DNA of 64,000 nucleotides, taken from positions 124,001 to 188,000 of the forward strand of contig JAESUZ010004808.1 in the NCBI GenBank assembly GCA_017311185.1. Reading direction: 5' to 3'. Positions 1 through 11,583 of the stretch are shown here, piece after piece. The notes under the pieces are model-generated. The model searched no databases. It was not told the DNA's origin and worked only from the letters and a program-made list of their open reading frames with translations. The position numbers and the translations under genes were made by a program. This stretch comes from Proteles cristata cristata (lineage: Eukaryota > Chordata > Mammalia > Carnivora > Hyaenidae). Position 1 is the first letter of the stretch, and each line of letters begins with the position of its first letter.

Positions 1-519
1 GTTATAGTGTATTTTTAAATCAGTTATTTATCTCACTTAATTCATTTATAAGTAACAACTACTTTGATTAACCTCATCCATATAAATCATTTGCTGTCTA
101 GAACTTACATTTACCAGGACTTTGTACTGTAGTGAGGTGACATACACGTTGTGGCTCCTTCTTCTGATGACTAAGGGAGGTAAGATACTTTTGTGTGGAA
201 GGAACTCAGGGAGTGGTGCTGGGAAGGGAGCACAGCCTGCCAGAGGCAGTCTGTGAGCTGTCCGCCTGGGCTTCAGTGCTGTCTCATTTTAAGTGACATT
301 TGACATCTATTGATGGGGGTTTTAGCTACGTGAAGGTCAGTCAGTGGCTAGTTTTTTGATCTAGTAAAGTCTTGATTTATTTTCAGTAGGTTAAATGAAT
401 TTTGTGATTTTGAGAATAGAAAACTGGCCTCAGCTCTAGAAAGTCTTTTTTTTTTTTTTCTAAGCCATAAAAGAAACCATCTGGCAGCCATGTGTCAGCT
501 TGTCTTGTCCTGTGTGCAG

Positions 520-679
520 AGTCAGAGTGGAAATGCTTTCAGCTCCGCGCCACAGCAAGTGTGGAAAGTGTCTGAGTGTCAGTGCGCTGGAGCGAGAGGC
601 CCCTCCTAGATTTCAGGCCAAGATCTCTAAGACAGATACACCTCTAATTGATGATTCACCAGCAGGGTTAGGAACTAAT
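520..679 (+). other. Candidate exon, unassigned
   Basis: A 160-base segment with a good acceptor (pyrimidine-rich TTGTCTTGTCCTGTGTGCAG) and a strong donor (AAT|GTGAGT). It is open throughout in one frame, reading ..VEMLSAPRHSKCGKCL.. to ..TPLIDDSPAGLGTN. I do not recognise the peptide and it does not match recalled FARP2 N-terminal sequence. It could be a 5' exon of FARP2 or of a neighbour, or chance. Confidence 0.2.
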
Positions 680-951
680 GTGAGTTTTAGCTTTTCTGTT
701 ATCTGGAAGCTAATAGTGTGGAAAAGATGGTATTTAGTGATGAAAAGAACAATCTGGGGTGTAGTTGGGGTGTGGGAGACCTCACCCATAGAAGTGAATG
801 TTCCGTGCCTTTGCTGGCAGCTGGGGAGCGAGTTCTAATGATTATGAGGGTTTTCTTTGTTATTGTTAATCTGTTTGCTCACATTCCCCTTTTCTTTATC
901 ATACTCAGAATTTTTGGTGGAGGCTCCCTTTTTTTAAGAATTGGAAGAACT

Positions 952-1167
952 TGGGGCGCCTGGGTGGCTTAGTCGGTTAAGCGTCTGACTTTCGCTTAGG
1001 TCATGATCTCGCGGTTCGTGGGTTCGAGCCCCGCGTCGGGCTCTGTGCTGACTGCCAGCTCGGAGCCTGGAGCCTATTTCAGTCTGTGACTCCCTCTCTC
1101 TCTGACCCTCTCCTGCTCGCTGCTCTCTCTCTCTCTCTCCTAGAGATAAATAAAAAAAAAAAAAAAA
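952..1167 (+). repeat. Feliform tRNA-derived SINE (CAN SINE), full length
   Basis: Starts GGGGCGCCTGGGTGGCTTAG, has B-box GGTTCGAGCC, a CT-rich body and an A-rich tail. Flanked by target-site duplications AAGAATTGGAAGAACT at 936-951 and 1168-1183. The perfect duplication marks a recent insertion. Confidence 0.95.
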
Positions 1168-2141
1168 AAGAATTGGAAGAACTCTGGTTTAAATATGTGA
1201 CAAGTAGGAGGACAGTGTCTCAGTCCTGAAGTTCCGTGCTAGTTGCTATTCCAGTACAAACTTAATGTTTTCCTTCTGGCCAGGAAGAAATAGTCAAAAT
1301 TCCAGAAAGTATCATAGCCAGATGTTTGTCATTGCTCCCACATGAACATCCTAAATATGGCAAATAAACCGCCTTAGAACTTATTTTGGTCTGATCTCAG
1401 AAGAAAAAGTCAGTAAATCAGCATCTGGATTTGGGGATAATATAGGCTTTATACAAAAGCTCTTATGTATTTCTAGTACGTACAACTATTACGTGACTCT
1501 GCCCTGTTATTTTGTCTGAGAAAGTTGATCTGTTGCTTTGGCCGTGAAGCCCAGGAATGTGGCAGGGTGGTGCAGGGCAGAGATGTGGATGTTTTATTCT
1601 CAGGGCCTGAGTTGTGACATCAAAGCTCCAGCGCCCGCTCCCCGAGCCAGTCCTAATGCGCATGCGTGGACACAGCGCCAGTTGGCGTGCACGGTCTGCT
1701 GGACGTGATGTTGACCAATGAGAAGCGAGAGCAGCAAAAGGAAAAGGGAACCTTTGTCCTCCTGATCCTTGTTCCAGTGAGAGTCGTGTCGGCACAGCTG
1801 TGTAATGGGGAGTGACCGAGCTCTTCCAGTGTGTCGGTGGAGGGTCCCGGAAATGGCTTGTCTCCACCTGGAATGTGCCACCTCTCGGGCACCTCAGTTC
1901 TGGTGCCTGGCAGCTTTACCTCCTGTCATGGCAACCCCAGCAGGATGTGGAATGAGATGGAGTGAGCCTCCAGGTGACACTGGTAGCAGCTGACCTGAGG
2001 CGAGCCATGGGTCAAAGGCCAAGTCAGTAAATTAGGTATAAGTTCAGCTCCTTGGCCTGCTAGGAACAAACCAAACCAGAACCACTCAGGATGAGAAATG
2101 AGAGTTATCGCTGGGATAAGAAGAGAGCACGGGGCAGGGTG

Positions 2142-2322
2142 GCGCGCGGCTGGGTGGTTCAGTCGGTGTAAGTGTCTGATTTCGGCTCAGATCATGATCT
2201 CTGGGTTCGTGGGATTGAGCCCTGTGTCAGGCTCCATACTGACAGCATAGAGATTGCTTGAAATTCTGTCACCGTCCTCCCCCTCTCGCATTTTCTCTCT
2301 CTCAAAAATAAATCCGTAAACT
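2142..2322 (+). repeat. CAN SINE
   Basis: Diverged copy (GGCTGGGTGGTTCAGTCGG, GGTTCGTGGGATTGAGCCC) ending in AAAATAAAT. Directly followed by a second SINE in the same orientation. Confidence 0.85.
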
Positions 2323-2343
2323 TAGAGAGAGAGAGAGAAAAGA

Positions 2344-2592
2344 GGGGTGCTCGGGTCGTTCAGTCAGTTGAATACCCAACTTTGGCTCAGGTCATGATCT
2401 TCACAGTTCATGAGTTCGAGCCCCGCGTTGGGCTCTGCGCTGACAGCTCGGACCCTGAAGCCTGCTTCGAATTCTGTGTCTCCCTGTCTCCCTCTCTCTC
2501 TGCCCCTCCCCTGCTTGCACCCTTTCTCTCTCTCCCTCTCTCTCTGTCTTTCAAAAAAATGAATAAAATGTTCACAAAATTAAAAAAAAGAG
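2344..2592 (+). repeat. CAN SINE
   Basis: GGGGTGCTCGGGTCGTTCAG head, GAGTTCGAGCCCCGCGT B-box region, CT-rich body and A-rich tail. Follows the preceding SINE and an AGAG tract. Confidence 0.9.
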
Positions 2593-2750
2593 AGAGCACA
2601 AGGTTTCTGGAGACAGCATGGGGGTGATCATGAGAACAGGCTCATGGCTTAGCTGATGAGCTCTTCTTTGGGGCCCCCATGCCCAGCATGCTCAGTCCCC
2701 CTTTCTGCCGCCCGCTTTCTTCTCTCTATCCCTAAAGAGGCTCCACACAG

Positions 2751-2968
2751 GGGCGCGTGGGCGGCTCAGTCAGTTGAGCATCAGACTTCAGCTCAGGTCA
2801 TGATCTTGCTGTTCGTGAGTTCAAACCCCACATCAGGCTCTGCACTGACAGCTCAGAGCCTGGAGCCTGGTTTGGATTCTGTGTCTGCCTCCTTTTCTGC
2901 CCCTCCCCGCACCTCTATCTCTGTCTCTCTCAAATAAATAAACATTTAAAATTAAAAAATAAAAAAGA
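2751..2968 (+). repeat. CAN SINE
   Basis: GGGGCGCGTGGGCGGCTCAG head with the usual CAGGTCATGATC and TCTGCACTGACAGCTCAGAG segments and an AATAAATAAACATTTAAAA tail. Confidence 0.9.
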
Positions 2969-3319
2969 ATCAATTAGCCCTTGCAAGGGGCAGTCTTTAA
3001 AAAAAAATCACCACATAGGGCAAGTTAGGACCAAATTTTAAATCTCAACCCTAGGCCACTTGATGGTGTGTAGAAGTGCCTTGTTCCAAGTCTGGGACAG
3101 CTCTGATCAGGTGACCCATCCGGAACTGTGGGATAACATGGTCCATGTCTCACCTGCCACATGGGTTGCAGGTGAGGGCAGTTCCCAGAGGCCAGAAAGG
3201 CCCAAAGTCCTCCACCGGAGGCCTCCCCTCGGCCTCCCAGCACACACACCCGGTACCTGTTGCCCTGGGCTCAGCCCAGTGCTTTCTGGGTGCACTAGAA
3301 TTCACTCTCATTCCGTTGG

Positions 3320-4440
3320 GAACACTGAGCTTGTGTGTGTCGTCGTGGACGCATGTGTGTCTCTCTGGGGTGTATTCCCAGCGTCTGTGTCATCGTGGGT
3401 GCGTGTATGTGTCTCTCTGGGGTGAGTTCCCAGCGTATGTGTCGTCATGGGCACCTGTGTGTCTCTCTGGGGTGTGTTCCCAGCGTATGTGTCGTCGTGG
3501 GCGCCTGTGTGCGTGTCTCTCTGGGGTGTGTTCCCAGCGTATGTGTCGTCGTGGGCGCCTGTGTGCGTGTCTCTCTGGGGTGTGTTCCCAGCGTATGTGT
3601 CGTACGTGCGGCTGTCCTGTGCGCCTGTGTGTGGGTCTCTCTGGGGTGTGTGCCCAGCATGTGTGTCGTTGTGGGCGCCTATGTGTCTCTCTGAGGTGTG
3701 TTCCCAGCGTATGTGTCGTCGTGGGCGCCTGTGTGTGTGTCTCTCTGGGGTGTGTTCCCAGCGTATGTCGTCGTGGGCGCCTGTGTGTGTGTCTCTCTGG
3801 GGTGTGTTCCCAGCGTATGTGTCGTCAGTGGGCACCTGTGTCTCTCTGAGGTGTGTTCCCAGCGTATGTGTCATCGTGGGCGCCTGTGTGCGTGTCTCTC
3901 TGGGGTGTGTTCCCAGCGTATGTGTCCTCGTGGGCGCCTGTGTGTGGGTCTCTCTGGGGTGTGTGCCCAGCATGTGTGTCGTTGTGGGCGCCTATGTGTC
4001 TCTCTGAGGTGTGTTCCCAGCGTATGTGTCGTCGTGGGCGCCTGTGTGTGTGTCTCTCTGGGGTGTGTTCCCAGCGTATGTGTCGTCGTGGGCACCTGTG
4101 TGTCTCTCTGAGGTGTGTTCCCAGCGTATGTGTCATCGTGGGCGCCTGTGTGCGTGTCTCTCTGGGGTGTGTTCCCAGCGTATGTGTCGTCGTGGGCGCC
4201 TGTGTGTGTGTCTCTCTGGGATGTGTTCCCAGCGTATGTGTCATCGTGGGCCCCTTGTGTCTCTCTGAGGTGTGTTCCCAGCGTATGTGTTGTCATGGGC
4301 GCCTGTGTGTGTGTCTCTCTGGGGTGTGTTCCCAGCGTATGTGTCGTCGTGGGCCCCTTGTGTCTCTCTGGAATGTGTTCCCAGCATATGTGTCATCGTG
4401 GGCGCGTGTGTGGGTCTGTCTGGAGTGCGTTCCCAGCATA
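3320..4440. repeat. GC-rich minisatellite (~48-54 base unit, ~21 copies) with higher-order repeats
   Basis: Tandem array of a unit containing TTCCCAGCGTATGTGTCGTC, GTGGGCGCCTGTGTG and GTCTCTCTGGGG. Clean units recur every 54 bases (3481, 3535, 3589). Others are shorter because the GTGTGTGC run shrinks. A variant unit with TGCCCAGCATGTGTGTCGTT recurs 313 bases apart (CAGCAT at 3655 and 3968) with the same neighbouring variants, which indicates duplication of blocks of about six units. Because 54 is a multiple of three, several frames on both strands read as long repetitive open frames; these are artefacts. Confidence 0.95.
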
Positions 4441-4890
4441 GACTTCGTGGCTGTGAGACGTACCCGTTCTGGCCCCGCCCAGGTCACACAGCAAGGCTCT
4501 GCCCCTCCCCCCCAGCTCTCCTGCTGTGCGTTCCCTTCCTCCACACAGTGCCCCCCCGCCCCCCAGGGTGTTTGCCCTCTCCTCTCCTCGCCAGCCGCCC
4601 CTGGTCCTCTGTGGAGGACTCTTACCCGCTCTTGCATGGGCCTGCCACCGGCTGGCAGGAAGGACAAGGGTCCCTCTTTCCCGCTGCTGCAGCCTCCAGG
4701 AGCCTCCGTACCCGGCCGCACACATGGCTCACAGGGTGTTGCTGGGAGGGGTCTCAGCTGATTCTGGGCAGAACTGGGGCCTGTGGCTTTAAGAAGAGTT
4801 GGTATGTTCTGGAACGCACACCCTCCCCACCGATTCCCACCTTTGCGCCCTTTGCTGATGCCATTTCTCCTGGCCTTGTCCTTCTATCTG

Positions 4891-4945
4891 TTCATTTATT
4901 CATTCATTCATTCATTCATTCACTCACTCACTCACCTACCTACCC
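4891..4945. repeat. Compound tetranucleotide microsatellite
   Basis: (ATTC)n runs into (ACTC)n and then (ACCT)n and CCGT units. Confidence 0.9.
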
Positions 4946-4987
4946 GTCCGTCACTTAACAAGATTTTAAAAAAAACCCTCTTCTCAG

Positions 4988-5213
4988 GACATCTGGGGGG
5001 CTTAGTTGGTTAAGCATCCAACTTCAGCTCAGGTCATGATCTCATGGTTTGTGTGTTCAAGCCCCGCATCGGTCTCTGTGCTGACAGCTCGGAGCCCAGA
5101 GCCTGCTTCAGATTCTGTGTCCCCCACTCTCTCTGCCACTTCCCCACTCATGCTCTGTCTCTCTCTGTCTCTCAATGATAAATAAACCTTTAAAAAATTT
5201 TTTTAATTAAAAA
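4988..5213 (+). repeat. CAN SINE
   Basis: Head CATCTGGGGGGCTTAGTTGG, full body and poly(A)-rich tail. Flanked by CCCTCTTCTC / TCCTCTTCTC duplications. Confidence 0.9.
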
Positions 5214-5435
5214 AAATCCTCTTCTCTGTACCAAGAAAGGCCAGTGTTTTCACAACCCCCTTGGAGCATCTTCCTGTGTAGCAGTCCGAGAGCACACCAG
5301 TCCCACAGTTCACTATCAGTGCTGTCGGTCACTTCCAGATCTAGAAAGGAACCAAGATTCTCCAGAAAACTAATTGTAGAATTATAATTTTCTCTCTTTT
5401 TTCAAAGAGAGCATTCTGCTTTTTTACTTGTTTTT

Positions 5436-5541
5436 TTGTTTTTGTTTTTTTTAGTAATTTCTACCCCTAACGTGAGGCTCACACTCAAAATCCCAAGATC
5501 AAGAGTTGCACACTCTTCCAACTGAGCCAGCCAGGCGCCCC
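5436..5541 (-). repeat. Short, old CAN SINE variant
   Basis: Minus-strand fragment of ~105 bases ending GAGCCAGCCAGGCGCCCC, with the AAGATCAAGAGTTGCACACTC middle of the short subfamily. The same subfamily recurs at 35930 and 43562. Confidence 0.8.
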
Positions 5542-5879
5542 TGCATCTTCACTTCTGCAGAGTGTTTTGTGCATGTTTTATTATTCTCTCACTGGGGTCA
5601 GCATCCACAGAGAAGCTGTGCTCTGGTGAGGTCCCTCCCACTCCTCTGCTGTACGCTGAACTGACCATGACTGCGAGTCCAACCAGGATGTCACTTGGGG
5701 TTCCTGACACTCCCGGATTTAGGTGGAATTCACCTGCAGAGCAATTCAGTCTCCATCGTACAAATAATTCCTTGTAGAGAAATAGAAAAACTTAAGTGGC
5801 CCATGACCAAGGATAATGACCCAGAGGGGAACAGCCATTCATGTTTTCCTGCATATCTTTCTTTTACTTTTTACCTACC

Positions 5880-6215
5880 ACATATATTAAGTAAAATTGG
5901 AATCTGACTTACATGCATTTTTGTAGTCTGTTTCTAAACTTAACACATTCTGAATATTTTTCTGTGTAATTACTGTTTAAAAATTTTTTAATGGCTACAT
6001 AGTTTTCTGTTTTCAATTTCTCAGTAATAAATCTTTATACACATTCTTGATTGTTTCCTTTAGATAAATACATACACATGACAGTTCTGTGTCAGAGGGT
6101 GTTAGGTGATTTTGTGAGGCCTGGACAGGTGCAGTGAAATCTGTCCACAAACAGGGCACTCCACGCCCCCAGCAACACCCACCAATGCCCGTTTCTCCCC
6201 TTTCAGCACCGTTTC
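5880..6215 (-). repeat. Old L1 3' UTR fragment (probable)
   Basis: AT-rich text resembles antisense L1M 3' UTR (AATGGCTACATAGTTTTCTG, then CTTGATTGTTTCCTTTAGAT and GTCAGAGGGTG). Interrupted on the right by a younger antisense L1. Confidence 0.55.
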
Positions 6216-6840
6216 TTTTTTTTTTTTAATTATTTAGTTAGCATATAGTGCAACAATGATTTCAGGAGTAGATTCTTTAATGTTCCTTACCCATTTTAGC
6301 CCATCCCCCCTCCCACAACCCCGCCAACAGCCCTCTGTTTATTCTCTATATTTAAAGAATCTGGTATGTTTTGTCCCCCTCCTTGTTTTTATATTATTTT
6401 TGCTTTCCTTCCCTTATGTTCATCTGTTTTGTATCTTAAAAGTCTTCTTATGAGTGAGGTCATATCATATTTGTCTTTCTCTGACTAATTTCACTAGGCA
6501 TGATACCCTCCAGTTCCATCCACATAGTTGGAAATGGCAAGATTTCATTCTTTTTGATCACTGAGTAATACTCCATTGTATATGTACACCACATCTTTAT
6601 CCATTCATCCATTGATGGACACTTCGGCTATTGTTGATAGCACTGCTATAAACATTGGGGCGTATGTGTCCCTTCGAAACAGCACACCTGTATCCCTTGG
6701 ATAAATTCCTATTACTGCAATTGCTTGGTAGTAGGGCAGTTCTATTTTTAATTTTTTGAAGAACCTCCATACTATTTTCCAGAGTAGCGACACCAGTTTA
6801 CATTCCCATCTTAAAAGAATTTTTAATAAAATCTGCAGCT
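6216..6840 (-). repeat. L1 3' end, carnivore type, 5'-truncated
   Basis: Begins with a poly(T) run and the carnivore L1 3' UTR complement (AGTTAGCATATAGTGCAACA) and continues through CTCCATTGTATATGTACACC and TTGATGGACACTT to an ORF2-end segment. The poly(T) left end shows minus-strand orientation. Confidence 0.9.
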
Positions 6841-8075
6841 TAATGAACAAGAGCCTATGTATTTTATCAGACTTCTTTACCTGTTTTTTGTTTTGTGGGT
6901 TTAGGGAGGATTTTTCTAGTGTTTGAGCTACATCATTTTTTTTGTTGTTGTTTTTTTAAATTTTTTTTTGTTGTAGTAAAATACATGCAACAAAAATGTA
7001 ACATCTTAACCACCTTTTTTTTTTATGTTTTTAAATTTATTTTTGAGAAAGAGAGTGCATGAACGTGGGAGGGGGCAGAGAGAGAGAGAGAACCCCAAGC
7101 AGGCTCTGAGCTGTCGGCACAGAGCCCAACATGGGATTTGAACCCACAAACCGTGAGATCATGACCTGAGCCAAAATCAAGAGTCAGACAGTCATCTGAA
7201 CAAGCCACCCAGGTGCCCCTTAGCCACCTTTCAGTGCACGGCTCAGGGGCATTAAATACGGTCACGCGGCCGCAGAGCCATTGCTGCCATCCCTCTGCAG
7301 CTCTTTTCATCTTGTGAAACGGAAACTCTGTCCCCATGAAACACTGACTCCCACCCACCACCCCCCGCCCCGCTCTCTGAGGTCCCCGTGAACCTGACGA
7401 CTCTGCGTGCCTCGTGTAAATGGAATCCCACATCACGTGTCTTCTCGTGACTGGCTCGGTCACGGAATGGGTTCCCCCGTGTGGAAGCAGGTGTCAGACT
7501 TTGCTTCCTATTTAATGCTGAACAATATTCCATCACGCGATGGACCACATCTTGCTCAATCCGTTCGTCTGTCACCTCTTGGGGATAACGATGCTCTGAA
7601 CCAGGAGTGCGAACATCTCCCACACACCCTGCTTTCACCTCCTTGGAGTGTATGCCGGGTGTGGGGTTGCTGGGTCGTGGGTAATGCTGTTTTTAATACG
7701 TGAGGAATCCCCAGGCTATTTTCCACACTGGTTGCACCAGTACACGTTCCCACCAACAGCGCACGAGGTTCCCTTTTCTCCACATCCTGTCCAACACTTG
7801 TTTTCTGTTTTTTTGATAGCAGCCATCTAATGGATGTGAGGGGTGTCTCATTGTGACTCTTGTTTGCATCTCCCTAGTGATTAGTGATGCCACACGTCTC
7901 TTCACGGGTCTATGGAACGTTTAGATCTCCTATGGCAAAATGTCTACGCAAGTCCTTTGCCCCTTTTTAAATCAGGGTGTGTGGAGTTAGTTGATGGGTT
8001 TTAAGAGTTCTCTACATATTCTGGATATTAACCTCTGTATCAGATACATGCTTTGCAAATATTTGTACATTGTGT
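6841..8075 (-). repeat. Older L1 3' UTR, antisense, interrupted by a SINE
   Basis: Antisense L1M-type segments such as ACAATATTCCATCACGCGAT, CTCATTGTGACTCTTGTTTG and ATTCTGGATATTAACCTCTG. A CAN SINE splits it at 7013-7220. Confidence 0.8.
7013..7220 (-). repeat. CAN SINE
   Basis: Minus-strand copy ending CAAGCCACCCAGGTGCCCC. Flanked by TAACCACCTTT / TAGCCACCTTT duplications of the interrupted L1. Confidence 0.9.
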
Positions 8076-8880
8076 TTGAAGTTTAGAAAAATACAAAGTT
8101 AAGAGTTAGGAAAATAGCAGATACATTGTATTTAAAGTAAAAAAAAAGATGGAAATAAGAAGGAATCCTGGAGACTTCACAAAAGTGACTACAGTGACAA
8201 AGAGAACAGGAAATGATGAAATCCCACGTAAGGATTTGATACCTAGGAAACAGGCTGCCGGAGTGGGTCGAGCTGTGCGTACTGACCCAGAGGCCCGTAG
8301 GGGCAGCATTTGCTCGATGGGGTCTCCCCAGCACCGCCAGGACCCCGGGTGGAAGCTGGAAGCGCAGAGGGCGAACAGGACAGACAGTGAGCTCAGCCTT
8401 CTCAGGGCTCGTTCTGCAGTGGGAGTGTGACAGTGACCAAGGTGAAACACACGACACTCCGTGCTCAGGAGGGAGAGAGCACGGACAGGGGCAGGAGTGT
8501 GGGGTTTGCACTCCTAGGTAAGAGTGAGGGAGTGGGGCTCAGTCCTCTCTTCTCAGGAAGAGTGTTCAGGGTGGTTGGAACGGCGGCTTGGAGGTGGGGG
8601 GGCAGAGCTTCGCCCAGGCCATGGTGACTGGACTGGAGCTGGGGCAGGGCCTGACCCAGGGCACAGTGTGCAGAGGAGCAGGGACGCTGCTGACCATCAT
8701 TCTCGGACGGGAAGGATTTTGGAGCCGGAGCCCCGAGGATTTGCTGTCCAGATGTGGGCGCAGAAATCAAAGAGCCGAGATGATGCCAGCTCAGACCTCA
8801 GATAGGGACCGTGAGGACAGCTGCTCTCTCTGGGAGTCCGGTCAGGAGCTGCCTGGGGACACAAGGAGTCTGAGGAGGTC

Positions 8881-9024
8881 CCCAGCATCTGAGTGAAGGT
8901 CCCTGCAGTGTCCTTGAGTGGCCTGCGTCCTCATGCATAAGGGCGGAGATTCCCCAGCATCTGAGTGAAGGTCCCTGCAGTGTCCTTGAGTGGCCTGCAT
9001 CCTCATGCATAAGGTCGGGGATGG
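8881..9024. repeat. 72-base tandem duplication (two copies)
   Basis: CCCAGCATCTGAGTGAAGG begins at 8881 and again at 8953. The copies differ at only a few positions (GCGTCC/GCATCC, GGGCGGAGAT/GGTCGGGGAT), so the duplication is fairly recent. Confidence 0.95.
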
Positions 9025-9541
9025 CCATTGCTGTGACCTTCCAGAGAGTGCTGGTGCTGCCCTGGTGTGGTGCTGTGATTGTGCTCATACTGGTTTATGT
9101 TGAAGGACGAGTGTCACAAGTGTCCTGCTGTGGGCCAAGGAGGCAGCTTTTTTAAACTATTCTCAGTCCTTGACTCCTGGTTGCAGTAATTATGGAGCCT
9201 TTATTTTTAGAGATTTTGACTAGTCGTTAAAGAGAAACATGGAAACATCTGTTGGTGCTTCCAAACTGCTGTTCTTGTAATGCTGTGGAATGTTCTTGTG
9301 CACACGCATTATGCTTTTATGTGTATAACTATACAGTTTATATGTAACCAGCTTCATTTTGCCACAGTGGCAGAGAGGATCCAAGCCTTACTTAAGGGCT
9401 TTTTCTTATGACAGTGAAAAAAAGAGAAATATTTTCTTCCTCAATCCACAATATTAAACACCTGCCTGGAACTAATAACCTCAAAAGCTTCAGGTTAGAC
9501 TTGTGTAAAGTAAGTCTGTTGGTGAATCTAAAATATCTTTT

Positions 9542-9774
9542 TCTTTGTTTTTTCTTAATTTTTGTAATGTTTTATTTATTTCTGAGAGAGAGAGAGAGAG
9601 AGAGAGAGACAGTGTGAGCAGAGGAGGGTGAGAGAGAGAGGGAGACACAGAATCTGAAGCAGCCCCAGGCTCTGAGCTGTAAGCACAGAGCCCGACGCGG
9701 GGAACCCACAGACCATGAGATCATGACCTGAGCGGAAGTTGGACGCTTAACTGACTGAGCCACCCAGGCGCCCC
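9542..9774 (-). repeat. CAN SINE
   Basis: Minus-strand copy with a (GA)n run and a GAGCCACCCAGGCGCCCC end. Flanked by TAAAATATCTTTTTCT / TAAAATGTCTTTTTCT duplications. Confidence 0.93.
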
Positions 9775-10024
9775 TAAAATGTCTTTTTCTAAAATAAGTC
9801 TCATGTTCTGATTATGAAAAATACATTCTTAGGAGTTACTTTTGTATTTAAACATTCATAATGTTTCTTCATATCATCATAATTTTACTTCTTGTATTTG
9901 TTTCTTACTAAAATGTGCCAGTACACATTTGGTGGGGGCATGTACTGGTGTTTGAAACTGGTAAAGTCAGATTTTTGTAGCAGAAGAAAAACCAGTTTTT
10001 TCCTTTTAAAATAATGTTTGTTTT

Positions 10025-10246
10025 TAATTTTTTTTTTAATGTTTTTATTTATTTCTAGGAGAGAGAGAGAGAGACAGCATGAGCAGGAGAGGGTCAGAGA
10101 GAGAGGGAGTCACAGACTGAAACAGGCTCCAGGCTCTGAGCCGGCAGTCAGCACAGAGCCCGACGCGGGGCCCGAACCCACGAACCGCGAGATCATGACC
10201 TAAGCGAAAGTCGGACGCTTAACCGACTAAGCCACCCAGGCGCCCC
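10025..10246 (-). repeat. CAN SINE
   Basis: Full-length minus copy with a GAACCGCGAGATCATGACCT core and CCACCCAGGCGCCCC end. Duplications TTAAAATAATGTTTG on both sides. Confidence 0.95.
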
Positions 10247-10352
10247 TTAAAATAATGTTTGTTAAGACAACTCAGAATAACTTTAAAAGGCTCTAGACCT
10301 TGCTGTCCTCCTGGAAAATAATGTTGAAAGATATATATTAAAAATACATAAT

Positions 10353-10568
10353 GAGGCATCTGGGTGGCTCAGTGAAGTGTCCGACTTCAGCCAAGGTCAT
10401 GATCTCACAGTTTGGGAGTTCGAGGCCCGCGTCGGGCTCTGTGCCGACACCTCAGAGCCTGGAGCTGCTTCAGATTCTGTGTCCCTCGCTCCATGCCCTC
10501 TCCCCACTCATACTGTGTATGTGTGTGTGTCTCTCTCAAAAATAAAAATTACAAAAAATTATAAGAAA
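10353..10568 (+). repeat. CAN SINE
   Basis: CATCTGGGTGGCTCAGTGAAG head. Flanked by AAAATACATAATGAG / AAAATACATAGTGAG duplications. Confidence 0.92.
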
Positions 10569-10588
10569 ATACATAGTGAGCTCTTTTA

Positions 10589-11116
10589 TTTATTTTATTT
10601 ATTTATACAAATAGTTTATTGTCAAGTTGGTTTCCATATAACACCCAGTGCTCATCCCCACAAGTGTCCTCCTCCATGCCCATCCCCCCCCTCCCCCCCA
10701 CATCCATCAGTCCTCAGTTTGTTTCTCAGCATTCAAGAGTCTCTCATGGTTTGCCTCCCTCCCTCTCCCCCACCATTTCCCCACTTCTTCTCCCCCACGG
10801 TCCTCCGTTAAGTTCCTCCTAATCCTCCTATACGTGCACACATATGGTAGCTGCCCTTCTCTGCCTGACTTAATTCACTCAGCATAACACCCTCAGGGTC
10901 CATCCATGTTGCTACACGTGGCCAGATTTCAATCTTTCTCATTGCCATGGAGTATTCCATCGTACAGATAAACCACATCTTCTTGATCCATTCGTCCGTT
11001 GATGGACACTTAGGCTCTTTCCATGTTTTGGCTATTGTTGAGAGGGGTACATGTGTCCCTATGCATCAGCACTCTTGTACCCCTTGGGTAAATTCCTAGC
11101 AGTGCTATTGCTGGCA
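10589..11116 (-). repeat. L1 3' end, 5'-truncated, with target-site duplication
   Basis: T-rich left end, then antisense L1 3' UTR (AGTTTATTGTCAAGTTGG, CCATATAACACCCAGTGCTC) to TTGCTATTGTTGAGAGGGG. CATAGTGAGCTCTTTTA at about 10570 recurs as CATAGTGAGCTCTTTTAA at about 11117, so both ends of the 0.53 kb insertion are defined. Confidence 0.92.
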
Positions 11117-11552
11117 TAGTGAGCTCTTTTAAATCAAACTTACATTAAATCGAGAACACTCAGCTCTGTGGCTGCTTGCTTCTGGCTTTAATTTACATTA
11201 ATCCTCCATGTTTTAAAACCACACAGAAAAACAAAAACATGACCTAAATGTCATTATGAATGCAAATTGTAATATGAAATGAAATTATAAGTTATGTATA
11301 AGTAGTAACATAAAATTGAACTTGTTAGTGTATTAACGTAAAGAATAAAAATAGGCACCTTGAGAGGGGGCAGACCTTGCCGAGAACACAGGCTTCACAG
11401 TGGATCGAGTCTTTTCTCAGTGGAATCAAATGTGGAGACAGCTAAGAGTACTAGAGAAGGCAAATTGTTTTTGCAACAGTATTTCCATAAAGTTCTGGAA
11501 AAACAAAATTTTCTAGTGCTGTAAATTTTCTGCAGTTTAGAAATTAATGCTG

Positions 11553-11583
11553 TTATTAATTAATTAATTATTAATTAATTAAT
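11553..11583. repeat. (TTAA)n microsatellite
   Basis: Run of ATTAATTAATTAATTATTAA. Confidence 0.85.

Noticed and set aside
3320..4440. CRISPR-like repeat/spacer array
   Set aside because: Units are contiguous and nearly uniform with no unique spacers, and the DNA is mammalian.
3145..4961. Long open frames on both strands coding 18-residue repeats
   Set aside because: They are the minisatellite read in different frames; the 54-base unit is a multiple of three, so all frames stay open. No splice sites or recognised protein.
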